A stretch of 64,000 nt of DNA from Phyto melanocephala (taxonomy: Eukaryota; Arthropoda; Insecta; Diptera; Rhinophoridae). Of this stretch, positions 22,326 through 34,919 are shown piece by piece (position 1 is the first letter of the stretch; every line of letters starts with the position of its first letter). The stretch is from positions 138,882,223-138,946,222 of the forward strand of contig OW799233.1 of assembly GCA_941918925.1 (NCBI GenBank), written 5' to 3'. Below the pieces are notes generated by a model, which saw only the letters and a list, made by a program, of their open reading frames with translations, searched no databases and had not been told where the DNA came from. Made by a program: the position numbers and the translations under genes.

Positions 22326-22815
22326 TTAACCGTACAGTCTTACTATCTTATTCATACAAATTTTTAAAGGTTTATATATATTTTTTTTTAAAAAATATAT
22401 ATAAAGTGTATAAAAAAGTGCTTCGGGTGTGTGGCACGTAGCGCCGTCCTGTTGAAACCAAATGTTGCCAATATCCTCCTCTTTAACTTTTGTGAACAAA
22501 AATTCGTTCAACATGGCCCGATAATGATCGCCATTGACTACGGCCACTCTTTGCTCATTTTCGAAGAAAAATGGCCCAATTATGCCTCTGGACCAAAATC
22601 CGCACCAAAGAGTGACTCGTTTTGGGTGTATCGGCTTTTCAATGTATGCGTGCGGGTTTTCTGTGCCCCAAATGCGACAATTTTGCATTTTTACATACCC
22701 GCCAAGATCAAAATGAGCTTCATCTGAAAAGATGATTCTTTTTGGCAAAATCGGCCAAAGTAATGTCGCAATATTTCCTAGCGTTGTTCAAGCGTATACA
22801 CAACCATATTATTTC
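22326..22815 (-). pseudogene. Mariner/Tc-like transposase fragment (DDE core)
   Basis: On the minus strand a 140-codon frame starts at 22748 and reads MPKRIIFSDEAHFDLGGYVK, then CRIWGTENPHAYIEKP, HPKRVTLWCGFWSRGIIGPF and IWFQQDGATCHTPEA. The first catalytic Asp (SDEAHF) and second (QQDGATCHT) are present. The third acidic residue and the RSCDLTPLDY-type segment are lost: after CHTPEA the sequence becomes a palindromic ATATATTTTTTTT stretch and the frame ends at 22326. Upstream to about 22815 weak similarity continues in other frames (ITLADFAKK). It is a truncated, inactive copy. + strand ORFs at the same place are shadows. Confidence 0.9.
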
Positions 22816-23283
22816 AGCGGAAGGATAAAACTATTTATCTGTAAAATCAGACATGAGCTAAGTTTTACCATTTATGAAATAAGCACTAGCTGAAAAAAAA
22901 CGTTAGATGGCGGACCCTTTAGCTAAGTATAATGGCACTTCTTTTCAGTAATTATAAAAAAAAAACAACAGTTGTCCTGCAGCAACTAGCCCATACACGC
23001 ATGTAAATTATACTCCGTAATGGGCTTGTACTACTTTAAAAGTCACCCAAATGTATGAAAAAAACATGGTTAATTTAACATTTCGATGAGCTAAGACTGG
23101 ACCATATAATCAGATTCGTCTCAAAACTACTCTTAGTAATTACTCGATGGAGTAGCGATACGACAAATATATACCTCTTGACAAGAATAGTTAACTACAA
23201 ACACTTGTTTAAAAATTAAATGTTCCATGTTATAGGAGTCCATTTCAACTAAAATTTATCACTTTGTCTAATATTACCTACAG
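22816..23283. other. No recognised features
   Basis: No domain, element end or exon-like structure was seen between the mariner fragment and the LINE 3' end. Confidence 0.45.
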
Positions 23284-23870
23284 GTACTTAGTCGTCGAAC
23301 GATGTGGCTGACAAACGAGACCAACGAATTAAGCTCTACGACAGCGAGATGGATAACTGATACGAAGGGTAGATGGATAGCAAGGCTCATCTCGAATATT
23401 GAAATGTGGCTTAGACGGTGTTTTGCAGAGGTGAAATATTACCAAACATAAATGATCTCTGGAAATTAATAAGCGCAGCACATCTTTTTGTTTATATGAA
23501 CGCGAAGAGGTAATAGATGATGCAGAACATACGTTCTTTACGTCGAGAGATGGGACGATAAGCATCGAGAGGTGGAGAGTAAAACAGAGCCTCTAACAGC
23601 CGAGCGTATAATTTCGGCAATGATGGATGACGACAAGAAATGGAAACCAGTGCATAGATTCTCCAGACATATTTTTAGGAAAAAGAAACCCGGTCTGGAT
23701 GATAGTGACTAACACAAAAAAACTCAGGAGTGGAGGCCTGGACGCGGGTCACAGAAAGAAAATCTACCCTGAAGTAATCAAGTAATGCGGTCCCTGGGTG
23801 GAAATTAGTTTCCCCGAAGAAAGGACAAGGGGTTTTTTAGTCGGAATGTCAAAGTAGAAGTCCGACATAT
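23284..23870 (+). pseudogene. 3' end of an R1-clade-like non-LTR retrotransposon
   Basis: A 5'-truncated LINE. Frame-broken segments read STTARWITDTKGRWIARLIS N, then CLYEREEVIDDAEHTFFT, then RWDDKHREVESKTEPLTAER and MMDDDKKWKPVHRFSRHIFR KKKPGLDD before a stop. These match the region after the reverse transcriptase in R1-like elements: the TKGRWTARLI..W segment, a C....DAEHTFF.C RW zinc-knuckle-like block (here without its last Cys), and a tail. At least three frameshifts/stops. The 3' UTR follows (GGGGTTTTTTAGTCGG near 23831); its end is not clear. Confidence 0.75.
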
Positions 23871-26800
23871 TACGAATTGTGACGACCTTCGCAAATGCAG
23901 GAATGAATTTTTAACTCCTTTCGCACGAAAATAGAAAAATATTACCTGCTGGGTTGTTGCGATCGCTATTATTTGATTATTTAATACAAATTGTATTGTT
24001 ATGAGAATTTTGAACAGCCAAGAATCGCTAGCCGCTCTTGCTAAGGTTGACTGAAACTCAAACCAGCAGGTCCTCCTTTGTGCGAATATTGTACATCGTG
24101 GTTGCAATTTTATTAAAAATATGTTAAATATATTTTAAATGACTGTAAATATTTTATTTAAATGAAACATATTCCTGATCGACAAATGATGCAGTAAAAT
24201 AACCAAAATAAAAATGTAATTTTATCTTGACTTCTTTTGTTTTTGCAACCGTAGCAAATGGCACAGTGCAGTTGCCCAGAAAATGTATTAAAGATTATGG
24301 AATAAAATGAATTTTCAGCAAATAGTTATTAAATTTAAGTAATAAATTTTCACTTTTTTCATTTTCATTTTACCATACCATACAAATAAATAAAATATGA
24401 AATGAGTTAAAAGCAAAACATAAAATGACAAAAAAATTAGGGGATTGCAATAAATGAAAAGCAATAATTTAGCATTATTATATAACAACGCAAAGAAACA
24501 AGCATGAGAATGTACAATTTAAATACGGGTGAGTGCGAAGTATGGTAGTTCTAGAAGTTCAGTTTTCTATTAAATTTTTATATGTAAAATTAATAAAAAT
24601 GTAAAAACCACATGGATTAAAAAAAAATGTTTTTATTTTAATATAAAGTTTTTTTGGTAACGTGGAATTAAATTTTTATATTGTGAATATTATCTGTTTT
24701 TAATTTGCGATCATAATATCTTTACTGCATGATGCTTAAGTTAAACTTATAATGATAAAATTGAGCAATTACAAGTTTGAACTACAGTCGTAGAATTCAA
24801 TGGAAGTATATTTCTCTTAGATAATATTCCATTGCACAATTCACAAGCTATCGTAGGTATTGTACATCGTTGTCGTTGTACACATTTTTTTATTGATAAT
24901 TTCTTCATAAGTTTTTTGTACAAAACTTACAACAATTTCATGTTTATAGAATGTCGTGTAAATACATTATAGGTCGAAAAGTAATTGCTATCGCAGTTTT
25001 CTTCAATATGGAGAAGTGCATTTGTTACAACCTACGACTCCTGCAACAAGGTGTTTCTTTGCGTCGATGTAAGAAAAGTCTTAACTTTATTAGTTGTAAA
25101 AGTATTCCTAGTTATTAATTTCTATTAACATATCTATTATTTCTTAGATCGCTTTGTTCCAAAAGAGGTAGATAAATTTAAACATTTTTTTAAGTAAATT
25201 TTTTTATCATTTACCATTGTGTGCAAAATGATAGCGGTCCATTCAAAACCTAAAATCAGAAAGTTGAAATGCACTTTTAAGTTTTTTGTACATTTTTTGT
25301 TAAACTGTAGGATCGACTTTATAAGGATTAAGTAAGTATGGGAAAATTATACCAAAATATTATTTTCTCGCCTTTTGTCTAGCTTTACTTTAATTATAAT
25401 TTAGAAAGATCTGTCCATCTTTTTCTCACGTTGTCCACTAAAAAATATACAAAAAAAAAATAAATTTTAATAAAAGTTTTAAAAAAGGTTTTTTTTTAAA
25501 AAAATTTGTTTAAAGAACCATTAACAAACTGATAACTCGATAAAAGTACAATTATTAAATTAATTAAAGAGTATAAAATTCGCTGAAATACTGCACATAT
25601 ATAAACATCACTTACTGTCTTTATGCAAACACAAACAAGGATATTAAAAAAAAGTAGGTGGTAAAGGCAAAGCTAAAAGTAAAAAACGGTAGGGATTGCA
25701 AGAAACAGAAGTCGATTTAAAATCATTGATGCGAGAAATACAAAGCAAACCACGCTTTATATTCACACAAGCACAGGAAGTTAAAAATGTTGTAAATTAC
25801 AATCTGTCTGTCGAACGCTTCCGGCTGGACCGCCTGCTGTTGTTGCAAAGTCTATCTGCTAAGCTACGAAGCTGCTGTCGATGATGGTTGCTCCTTTGAA
25901 TGTGTGGCTACAAGTAAATGAAGACCTTAGATAAGTATATGTCAATGTGCTCTAAATACGTAGACATGTGGCGCAGTACTGTACTATATTTTTGCATTTG
26001 TGTTAGTGTGGTCATACAAATTGCAAGCTAAATAAATGATTTTCGACTCAAGCTAAAAATAAATTAAAAGCTTAACATAGCTAAAGTGGAACAAACGAAA
26101 CTAAACTAAAGTACACTGAACTAAACTATGCTTGATTACTTGGTAACAGGGTCGGTCAATTGTTGAAAGTAACAGCGAATGGTTGAGTCTAATAGAGAAG
26201 TTGTGTGTTAGTCAGCTATGCTGATAGATAACTTGGAAAGTTCGAGAGCAAAAATGGATGAAAAAGCATTTATTAACACAAGCAAAATATTTTTAGTCTA
26301 ATTTTACTTTGTCGTTATTGCCTCTTTAGAAACTCCATTGAGCTTGGCATTACATATATTAACATTCACAAGTATATGTGCATAGATTATGCTGCAAAGA
26401 AAAAAAAAGATAAACACAAAAATTTCTCATCGAGACAATTTCATGCTCATCTGCATATAATCAATTCCATTTTGAGACAATTTGAAGATTAGAATACAAA
26501 TTTGGTATTATCAATGGGGGAATTGTTGCCAGCAATAATAGTACTGCTCTTCTTTTTTATCTAGTTGTATAGAGTAGTTGTCTGCCCAGCTAAATGAGAA
26601 CACTGCCACAAGGTGCTCTAACATAAATTCAATCGTTATAAATGCAAAAACTGCATGTAGCAACGAAGGACAAAACTTAGAAACGACTAAAAAGGGAAAT
26701 GTTTTACAACATGACTATTTAAATTCAAATAATTTCTGTACGTACTTATTAGCATTCTTCAATCTAGCAACGCGTGCAAACTTCGTCTAAATTCAACTAC

Positions 26801-27712
26801 ACTTACGCTGCACTGTACTGTAGTGCATTAAATTAAAAGTTTCCCGACCATATTGTGTTGAATAGAAAATGTACTTTTGGGAAATTTTCAACAATTTTGC
26901 TACATTCTACAATTCTTGGTTTTTCGTGTCTTTTTTTTTTGTTTCCTTTCTTTTGTTATCAAGACGAAAAACAAAAGAAAAAAAATCGTGTTTCTTGCAG
27001 CGTTAAATTATGTGGCCACCAATTTGCTGGTGGCGAATCCTTTTAATGAACATGCAATAGAATTATATATGAACCAATGCTATGAACTTAAATGTAGAAT
27101 TGGAATATGTGACATTTTTATGTCAACTACGGGCTAATTTTATTTTTTTTTTCAAGGAAAACATTGCCAAAACGTATAGCAATTAGGATTTTAGTGCAAA
27201 TGTAGCAAAACTATTTTAATGAGTTGATGAGTAATGCATTTTAAGGATTTTGGAAGAGTAGAAGTGTTTAGATTGATATGATTGATAGACTTTAAAAATT
27301 TTTCAAACATAAAGTACGCAAAATCTTTTTTGCTAGACCATGTCAAAGATATAAGTGCTTATTTTATATGAAAAATGTTCACGCAATAGAAACATATCAC
27401 CTGATTTTTCGAAGAAGAGTTTAAGTTAATTTTGGAAAAATTTTTTTTGTTTAAATCTAAATTCATAAGTAAAACACAATATATATATAAATAGAAAATG
27501 AAAATTATTGTAAATATGTCTTTATGCATAAAAAAATTACCATGTATGAAACCAAAGCTTGTTAATATTATTTCGGTGATTCCCTTAATTCAAAGATACA
27601 CTAGTAGAACTTTTTTATGTGTATTTTTTTGTTGTATCTTTAGAACGAGTATACGTTTTAGGAAAACGGGATGCATTCTAATGCAATAGTTAATTCCAAA
27701 AGGCTTGCTTAG
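23871..27712. other. Long stretch without recognised genes; one hairpin
   Basis: ORF 25696-25884 (+) reads METEV-like, Arg/Leu-rich text (SVERFRLDRLLLLQSLSAKL) with no domain; it is less AT-rich than its surroundings and could be an untranslated or coding host exon, but no splice evidence was found. An imperfect hairpin lies at 24783-24856. Other ORFs (23805-24107, 26578-26790, 26855-27137) have no motif. Confidence 0.4.
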
Positions 27713-29332
27713 CCCGGCAATTCCCAGTGTCACCTGCAGGTGACAAAGATTAACGGAATTTTGAAACATAAATACTGACAACAATGAATAATAAAAATAT
27801 CAATAATATACAGACAGCACCCTGTAATGTATCTGATTTTATTTTGGCATTGCTGTCATTATTTAAAATAGGGAATTTTTGAGCATTTTTAAGCAGTGGT
27901 TTTGATTTTTACATATTAGTGTTTCTTGTGATAAAAAAAAATTTATAAAAATGCCAAAAGGGTAAGGATTCAAAATTTTTGTTATTCTTTATTATTTCGA
28001 AAAATTTACTTCAATTATTTAATATGAAGTTATTAAAAAATATTTGGTTCTCATAAAAAATAACAATCTATACCAAGAGTCACTGGGTATTATTAGTACT
28101 ATGTTTATTTACACTATAAATATAATTTGTATGCTCATATGCAACACAGGTTGACATAAGATTAGATTGGCGATATTTACCGGTATAAAGGTGAAGACGT
28201 AGATGATATTATGTTATTTCCACCTGATGATGGCGAAGTGACTGATGAAGACAGTGGTGATGAAAATGAAGCTAGTATTAGTCATCTTCCTGGTCGCATG
28301 CTTCGGTCTATAGTAAAACTGAAAAATGCGTAGATAATGTAGATAGAGAAGATGAAATTATCGAAACTTTGTCCAAGAAGAAAAGGAAAAACAACAGCAC
28401 TATCAAAAACTCAGAAAGCACTATCTACAATACTTCATCTGCTCCTTGTAGCAAAGGAAACTGTGACGAAGAAACTTTTACTAACTTACTAAATCACTTT
28501 ATAGCAAAAATCTTGTTGAGCTCATAGTTGATATGAGTAATTTGTATGCTTTACAAAGAAATCTTACAATGAATGTGACTGTTAATGAAATTAGAGTTAA
28601 CATCGCAATACTGTTGCTTACAGCTTATGTTATGCTTATGTTTTGAGAAGTAAAGAGTGACACGTACATTGACCTAGTAATGAAATTTAACAATATCACC
28701 ATTTTGCAGACAGTACGTCCTTGCCGCCCAACTGCAGCTAATCGCTGTGAATATTTAGTGAATTGTGAACTATAGCAGGGTGCGACAGGATCAAATCTAA
28801 AGATGCAGCTGGATTATGTCCTAGGAGCTGCTGTCATTTGAGTGCTACACTCCAGATTGCCCCAAGATATAGGACCTTACAATTTGTACATCCATAAGTT
28901 TTATTTTATCGGTTTACCCTTACTTAAATATTTGCGCGAGCAGAATCTTTGGCAACTGACACTATAAGGGAACGTACTGAGAATTGCAATATGCCAAGCT
29001 CAAAAGAAATGAAAAAAGAACCAAGGGGTAAGCTATGTTATAAATTTTCCGAAGAAATTATTGCAGCTAAGTGGCATGATATTTAATAGTATTGTCAACA
29101 TTGTATCAAACTGTCATGCATTTGATCCTATAACTAGAAAAATGTGTGCTAAGTGTAATATCGGTTTGCATATAAAATGTTGGTACAGCTTCCACAATAA
29201 ATAAATTCTAATCTTTTTTTAATATATACTATTAAAAAATTCATGTTTTATATCTATGAAAAGTTAAAAAAACGGCTATTTTAAACCATTAACTTTACAT
29301 AATGCCCAGTGTCACCTGTAAGTGACCGCCCT
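27713..29332 (+). mobile_element. Degenerate piggyBac-family transposon
   Basis: The left end CCCGGCAATTCCCAGTGTCA (27713) is preceded by TTAG, and the right end ...GTGACCGCCC T (29332) is followed by TTAA, fitting the TTAA target of piggyBac with one mutation. A palindrome, GTGTCACCTG(C/T)A(G/A)GTGAC, sits near both ends (27728-27745 and 29309-29325). The interior carries transposase remnants on the + strand (separate entry). About 1.6 kb, shorter than a full ~2.4 kb element. Confidence 0.75.
28180..29204 (+). pseudogene. piggyBac transposase remnant
   Basis: Segments in order, with several frame changes and stops. First an acidic N-terminal stretch, YRYKGEDVDDIMLFPPDDGE then VTDEDSGDENEAS and HLPGRML (28183-28306). 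Next VELIVDMSNLYALQRNLTMN then VTVNEIRVNIAILLLTAYVM (28512-28638). Then VRPCRPTAANRCEYLVN, QGATGSNLKMQLDYVLGAAV, PYNLYIHKFYFIGLPLLKYL (28880 on), and REN-like CNMPSSKEMKKEPRGK. Last a C-terminal Cys-rich end KMCAKCNIGLHIKCWYSFHN K and stop (29141-29204). The usual IDNFFTS, holding a catalytic Asp, reads IHKFYFI, so that Asp is lost. The closing C..C....H..C pattern is the DNA-binding Cys-rich domain of piggyBac proteins. It is a dead copy. Confidence 0.85.
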
Positions 29333-30210
29333 TTAACAAAAATTGGGCGGTTTTATTTAGCAATTATATTTTTCAAAATTTTTTTAACATATCTAATCTA
29401 TTTTAGATAAAAATAAAATAAAAATTCGTTTTATTTTGACTATGGGAATTGAAAAGTTAGACAAATATAAGTAATATATTATGTCAGTGTAAAAGTAGTG
29501 AATTTTATGTGAAACTGGCCATACAGGGAAGAAAAGTAATATCGCTGTTCGTAGTGGATTCCTCCAAGCCAGAAATAATGGCATCAACATTTTTTTTTGC
29601 TTGCGAAGCATTAAAGTCTTTTCCTTTGCATGGAAAATTGAACACTGGTAGGCCATCAGAAGGCGAGCGTCAAACATATATAGGCGAAAGAACGGTTTTG
29701 TGAAACTATTTTTTTTAATACTACAAATGTAACATCATTAGCATCTTTTATCATCTGCGTGGCAAAACATCAATTTGTAATGAGAATTCAACAAACTGTA
29801 GAATATGCGCATATTGTTCGTAAATCGATCAACAAAAATCTATTTTGTCTAATACCCTGTTCAGACAGATATTTTTAATTGTTTCAATTTAGTGTGGATT
29901 GAACAATTAAACTAAGTGTACACACATACTCAATTTAACTTACTCCGTTAGCATTTGATAGCTGTAAAAATACGATGTATTTATACCAAATCAAATAATG
30001 CCTTCTCTTTAGTTTTTTCCTGTTCATAAAATATATTTACAAGGACTTAATTTTGTATATCACTGACAAACCAAAATTAATAAACACTAGAATTATTACC
30101 CTATTGTCTACTTGTGACTAACGCTAGAAATAAATCAACATTAAACAGCTGATTCGATACAATTTGTTGAAAACCTTTAATAATATTTTGTTTTTTTGAA
30201 CTGTGCATTT
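29333..30210. other. No recognised genes
   Basis: Overlapping ORFs at 29393-29677 (-) and 29509-29703 (+) share a less AT-rich patch (29510-29700) without a recognisable domain. It may be another decayed element. Confidence 0.4.
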
Positions 30211-30893
30211 TTATACCCTTCACCTGTGGTGCACAAGGGTATATATAGCTTTGCCATTCCGTGTGAAATTTCTACAATTTTCATTTCCGCATAAAGTAAA
30301 TATTTTCTGAAAGCTTATGAATAGGGGAGTCGATTAAGCCCTGACTGTTTGTCCGTCTGTCCGTGTGTTGGTTGAAATCAACTTTTAGAAGCAACTAACT
30401 ATATGTTTCCCAGATCTGTGTATGGTATCAATCTCTTGGAAATATCCTGGAATGAATCGCCACCTCGTTTTTTCACAATTACAACAACAACATACATATA
30501 TACTCGTTAAAGTAAACGTGGCATCGAATCCCAGTTGAGCCAAAAAAAATTTTTTTTTTTTATTTTTTTTATTTTATACATTATTTATATTTTTATTATT
30601 TTTTTTTAATTTTTTTAAAAATTTTTTTAAACATTTTTTTTAAATTTTTTTTTTTAGTTTTTTTTTGTAATTTTTTTTTGTTTTTAATATATTTTTTTTA
30701 AATTTTTTTTTGTAATTTTTTTTTAGAAACACATACGTAAACTCAATTATAATTTTACAATGGCACGTTTTTTACATGTATGTACGTATTTTATATGAGA
30801 TGAATGGTGATACAAACAATTGTTATTGCATGACTATACGTTGTGAAGAGTATATAAGATTTCGCACGGCCGAATATAGCACTGTTACTTGTT
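30211..30893 (+). mobile_element. DINE-1/HINE-like element C with a long T-rich insert
   Basis: Starts TTATACCCTTCACCTGTGGT (30211), continues GGGTATATATAGC, CATTCCGTGTGAAATTTC and TGTCCGTCTGTCCGTGTG, and ends ATTTCGCACGGCCGAATATA GCACTGTTACTTGTT (30893). The order and end match elements A and B on the opposite strand. About 185 bases in the middle (30547-30725) are almost pure T with scattered A. Non-coding. Confidence 0.75.
30547..30725. repeat. T-rich low-complexity tract
   Basis: Runs of T7-T10 separated by A-rich bits over about 180 bases, inside element C. Likely expanded simple sequence; assembly length may be unreliable here. Confidence 0.85.
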
Positions 30894-33070
30894 ATATTGT
30901 CCAGTTGTTTTTTAAAAATCCAACTGAATAGATTCGGCTTTTGGTATCTGGCAAACGTAATTGAACAAAACACTAATAAGCCAAAATCGCCTTTAAATTA
31001 ACCGAATCACTGAAATCATTTTTTATTTGCTATACAGCTCGAGGTCAAGTAAGTAAATAAATATTACAAAACGGTTGATACGAGAAATGTCAAAAATACA
31101 CACATACATATAAAGCAATTAAAACACGATATTAAAATTTGCAATTTGTTATGTAAAATTTGAAAATCTAGTTAAAAGTACAATTACTGATAAAATCATA
31201 TAAAATGGTATGCTAAATTATTTTTAAAAAGTCCTTTTAACTAAGTACACAATATTGATTTTTCATTTTAAACCCAATAAGAATTTCTTTAAAGCCACGA
31301 TAGGAGACGATAAGTGAAATAAATTAAAAAGTTAAAAAGTAATAATAATAATTTGCATGTTTCGTGCAAATATTTTAGAGAATAAACAGCCAGACATGAA
31401 AAAGGTGGCACAAACTAAGCATGCAGGGCAACAGCGTGGACAATGGTTTTTTTTAGCAAAGAAATATGTAGAAAAAGTATTACAATAAAATAATTAAAAA
31501 AGAATAAGAAGATACAAATACAATATATATATAAAACCGTACCGGAAAAAAAGTTCGCCATAAAACTTTGCATGATTTTTTGCAAGTTTCAGGAACTGAG
31601 ATCATTTTGGGTAAATAAAGAATACGGTACATGATGTAAATGAATTTTAGCGAATCATTGTCTTTTTCAAGATCAAAGTGTTAATCTTTCACACTTTAAC
31701 AACAAAGTGCCAAGTATATAACAAACAAATATATAAAAAGTCGTTCTTTACAGTGGCGACTTGTCGGCAAAAAAAACAAAGTTATCTTGCATGTATGCTA
31801 TGATATGATCTTACTAAAAGATGGTGCGGTTTAATATATATGTCCGTACAAGTATACATATGTCCGTATGTATATGTTTTTGAAGAAACCATCATGTACA
31901 TCTATATGAAACACACTACTGATAGATAAACCATGATTTAAATTACATACTGGAAAGCAATAGAAAAAAAAACCTCTATTAAACTAAATTTTTCAGGGAT
32001 TGCAAAAAATAGCAAAAAAAAAATAACTTATTGATTTAGGATGAAAGAATTGAAATAAAACGAAAAAATTTTTTCTATAAAAAATCAGAGCAATTAAACC
32101 AAACACACAATCAGTGCTAAAAAGGGGAGATTTTTCATTCATATAGTTAAATTAACGCTGAACAGTGACTCACTTGGAGGAGTTAGAAATTATAAAATAA
32201 TTCACATTTTATATATAATACAAACTTAATACAAACTAAATACAAACAAATTTTGTGAGCAAATTTCAAGGCGTAGGCGTAGGTATATGAAACAGTGAAT
32301 TTAGCGAATTCGCATTTCACGGATTAAATTGTTATAATAAATGATTTGGTTAAAAGAGGTTTTATATTTGTAAGAAAGTCTGTAAAAAAAAATAAAAATT
32401 AATTTAGTATAAGTAGTTGTAATTAAAAAAGTACATTTAAAATAATTAATTAATACCGAAATATAAATCTAATTCTCCATCCCGGAATAAGTGAATAAAA
32501 TCAAGCAAATTTAACTAATTTTGCCATTATCATTCCCAAATAGCTGTTGCTCTAAATTATCTGTATAAATATGTCTTGGAAAATTTTTAATCAATATTAA
32601 TCAAAGAATAACTTTAACTGTTAAGTGTTATCCTTTATTTGATTGATATTATGTTGGCATTCATTTCGTAATTAAAATAAACTTTTGATACAATTTTATT
32701 TGATAACATTTCTTTTGGTAAAATGTTTGATATTTTTAGAATCAAATAAAATTTGCTCGTACTCGAACATACTTTACCAACGTAGAAATACAATTATTAC
32801 GATACTGTCCCGACTTAACGGAAGTAGAGTAGTATCGATAAGATATACTGTTTACTAAATTTACAATATGGTTACTATATTGAAATGCAACAATAAAAAA
32901 ATCAGTATTGATTTTGCAATTTAAAGGGTATTTATAAATATTGTATTGTATTGTGTCATATTTAGAAGTGTCAAAATTTTGTATATACAGAGTCGATGTG
33001 GTACACAATTTTTAGAAAAGTCTGCTTGTGATCATTATAAAGTAAGCAGTTATATGTTGTGCACTTAAGT
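30894..33070. other. AT-rich sequence without recognised features
   Basis: Short ORFs at 30791-30973 (-) and 32742-33008 (-) have no domain. No element ends or exons recognised. Confidence 0.45.
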
Positions 33071-33374
33071 AGCAAATACACGGCATCTTTTTAAGATTTG
33101 ACTTTCAAATTTGTGAGACATATGTTAGTCTACATGTCTTTCAAAATTTAAATTTACAGGAAACCGTCGTTGACTGTTTTGCAGCAGCAGATATTTCTGC
33201 CAACGGTTCATATCACATGTTTTGACTAAAGAGAATAGAGTGCGCTGTAATTTAAATTTTGTCAGATGTCTCAACACATGTTTTTTTACAGACGTAATGT
33301 TTTAAAGGTAACTCACGCCATGTTCGTATTTGTCATCAAGTGAGATGTAAAAAACATGCCGTGTATTAGGTGCT
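33071..33374. mobile_element. MITE with ACACGGCAT inverted ends
   Basis: The left end AGCAAATACACGGCATCTTT TT (33071) and the inverse of the right end, AGCACCTAATACACGGCATG TTTTTT (33374), pair after a 3-base gap. Inner blocks GTGAGACATATGTT and GTTGAGACATCTGAC (inverse) also pair. About 300 bp, non-coding. No clean target duplication seen. Confidence 0.6.
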
Positions 33375-33764
33375 TTATAGAGCACTATGTAATGGAAATG
33401 GCGGCAACAAGCTTGATAACGTACTTTCTTAAAGCCAAGAAGCAGTGACAGAGATAAGTTCTAACCGCTGAAATTAATTGTTGGTAAATATGTATCTAAT
33501 AGTCTGTATAAGGGGTTTTTAGTTTGCTGATAGATATAACAATAATATACACACTTTCACGTGCCTCGTTGTTGGGTTAGGATAGGTTAGATCCGGCAGT
33601 AGCCGCCAGAAAGCATAGCTCACTTGGGTCCTCCGAGGGTCCCGTTGTGATACCGTAGGCACCAACGCCTGTTCGTCTATGTTCTCTGGCCGTCGTTCCT
33701 CAGCCATCCTGTCCTGTTTACAAAGGTTGAATCTTTCCCAGATCAACTGCGGAAAGACAAGTTT

Positions 33765-34919
33765 TACTTACAAGTATTCGCTGACCTAGAATCTGGTGTC
33801 TCAGATCCCCGAATGCAGGACAATTACAGAGAAGATGTTCAGTCGTCTCCTCCTCTTCCTTGTTAACTTCTGCAGAAGTCGTTGTAAGGGATATTCAGCC
33901 TTTTCGCATGTGTACCTATAGGACTCGGGCATATTCACTGCATATTGCGTCCTATGCACATCCATGTCAGACCAGATTTTTCTGGTTTCCAAGCAAGTGG
34001 GTTCTCTCACCCATCTTTCTTTGGCATCCAAATAGAATCGATGCAAGATTAGCCTCGATAAGGGAATACCCAAAGCACAACTGGAGTCAACCGAATCTAA
34101 GGTGGTACCGACTTTTGCAAGTGCATCAGCTCTATTATTACCATCAATATCCCCATGTCCTGGAACCCACACAAGGGTAACCGTCAAATGTCTCGCTATC
34201 TCCTCAAGAGACACCCGGCATTCCTGGGCAATTTTCGATTTGCTGTACACACTCTCAAAGGACCTAATAGCCGCCTTTCTGTCAGTAAATATATAAATAT
34301 CCCTGCCAGATATCCCATTATACTGAATCTGTTCCGCGGCTTTCTTAATAGCCATTAGGTCGGCCTGTATCGCGGTACAATAATCGGGTAGACTCAGGGA
34401 CAATTCCAAACCCAACTGGATTGAAAAGATACCACATCCAGTTCCAGCATGTGATTTCGATCCGTCAGTAAATATCTGGATGACATTCTCCGAAGGTTGG
34501 AGGCCTTTGTCGTATTCAGATCTATCCGGTATATTCATCACGAAACCCGAATCGAATACTGGTTCAGGTACTCTGTAGTCAATAGGAGAAGCAATATTGA
34601 TCATATCCAAATTTCTTGCATGTCCATAATTCACACACTTCCATGCCCTTGTGGCATTCAGCCTCAGTGCGGTGTCCGCAGCCATCTGCTTAGCCAGGAT
34701 GTCTGGTGGTGGTAACCAGTTCAAAATAGTGAACAGTGCCTTAGATGGTGTGGTCCTAAGAGCACCTGTTATCATAATCGCAGCCATTCTCATAATACGT
34801 TCGAATCTGTCCTGGTGGTTTCTCTTCTCCACCGCAACCCACGTAATAAAGAATTGGTCTGACGACAGAATCGTATAGCCAGTATAAATTCTGGGGGTTA
34901 ATACCCCAATTAAGGCCAA
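33765..34919 (-). pseudogene. LINE RNase H and C-terminal knuckle region
   Basis: A 372-codon frame (34919-33801). Residues about 140-270 form an RNase H domain: IFTDGSKSHAGTGCGIF, then AIQADLMAIKKAAEQI, IYIFTDRKAAIRSF and LVWVPGHGDIDGNNRADALA K. The Asp of TDGS, the Asp of FTDRKAAI and the final Asp of NNRADALAK are there; the usual catalytic Glu (QAE) is Asp (QAD). After about residue 345 a frameshift moves the C-terminal knuckle to another frame (EEEETTEHLLCNCPAFGDL RHQIL, then a stop near 33730). RNase H removes RNA from the RNA/DNA hybrid during retrotransposition. A relic by its deletion and frameshifts. Confidence 0.9.

Noticed and set aside
22431..22727. 98-codon + strand ORF
   Set aside because: Shadow of the minus-strand mariner transposase.
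23915..24100. Inverted similarity TTCGCAC...ACCTGCTGG(G/T)TTG around 23925 and 24060-24090
   Set aside because: Only two short blocks match with uneven spacing; could be chance or a decayed element.
25696..25884. 62-codon ORF with Leu/Arg-rich end
   Set aside because: Better than random in composition but no splice sites, domain or start context to support it.
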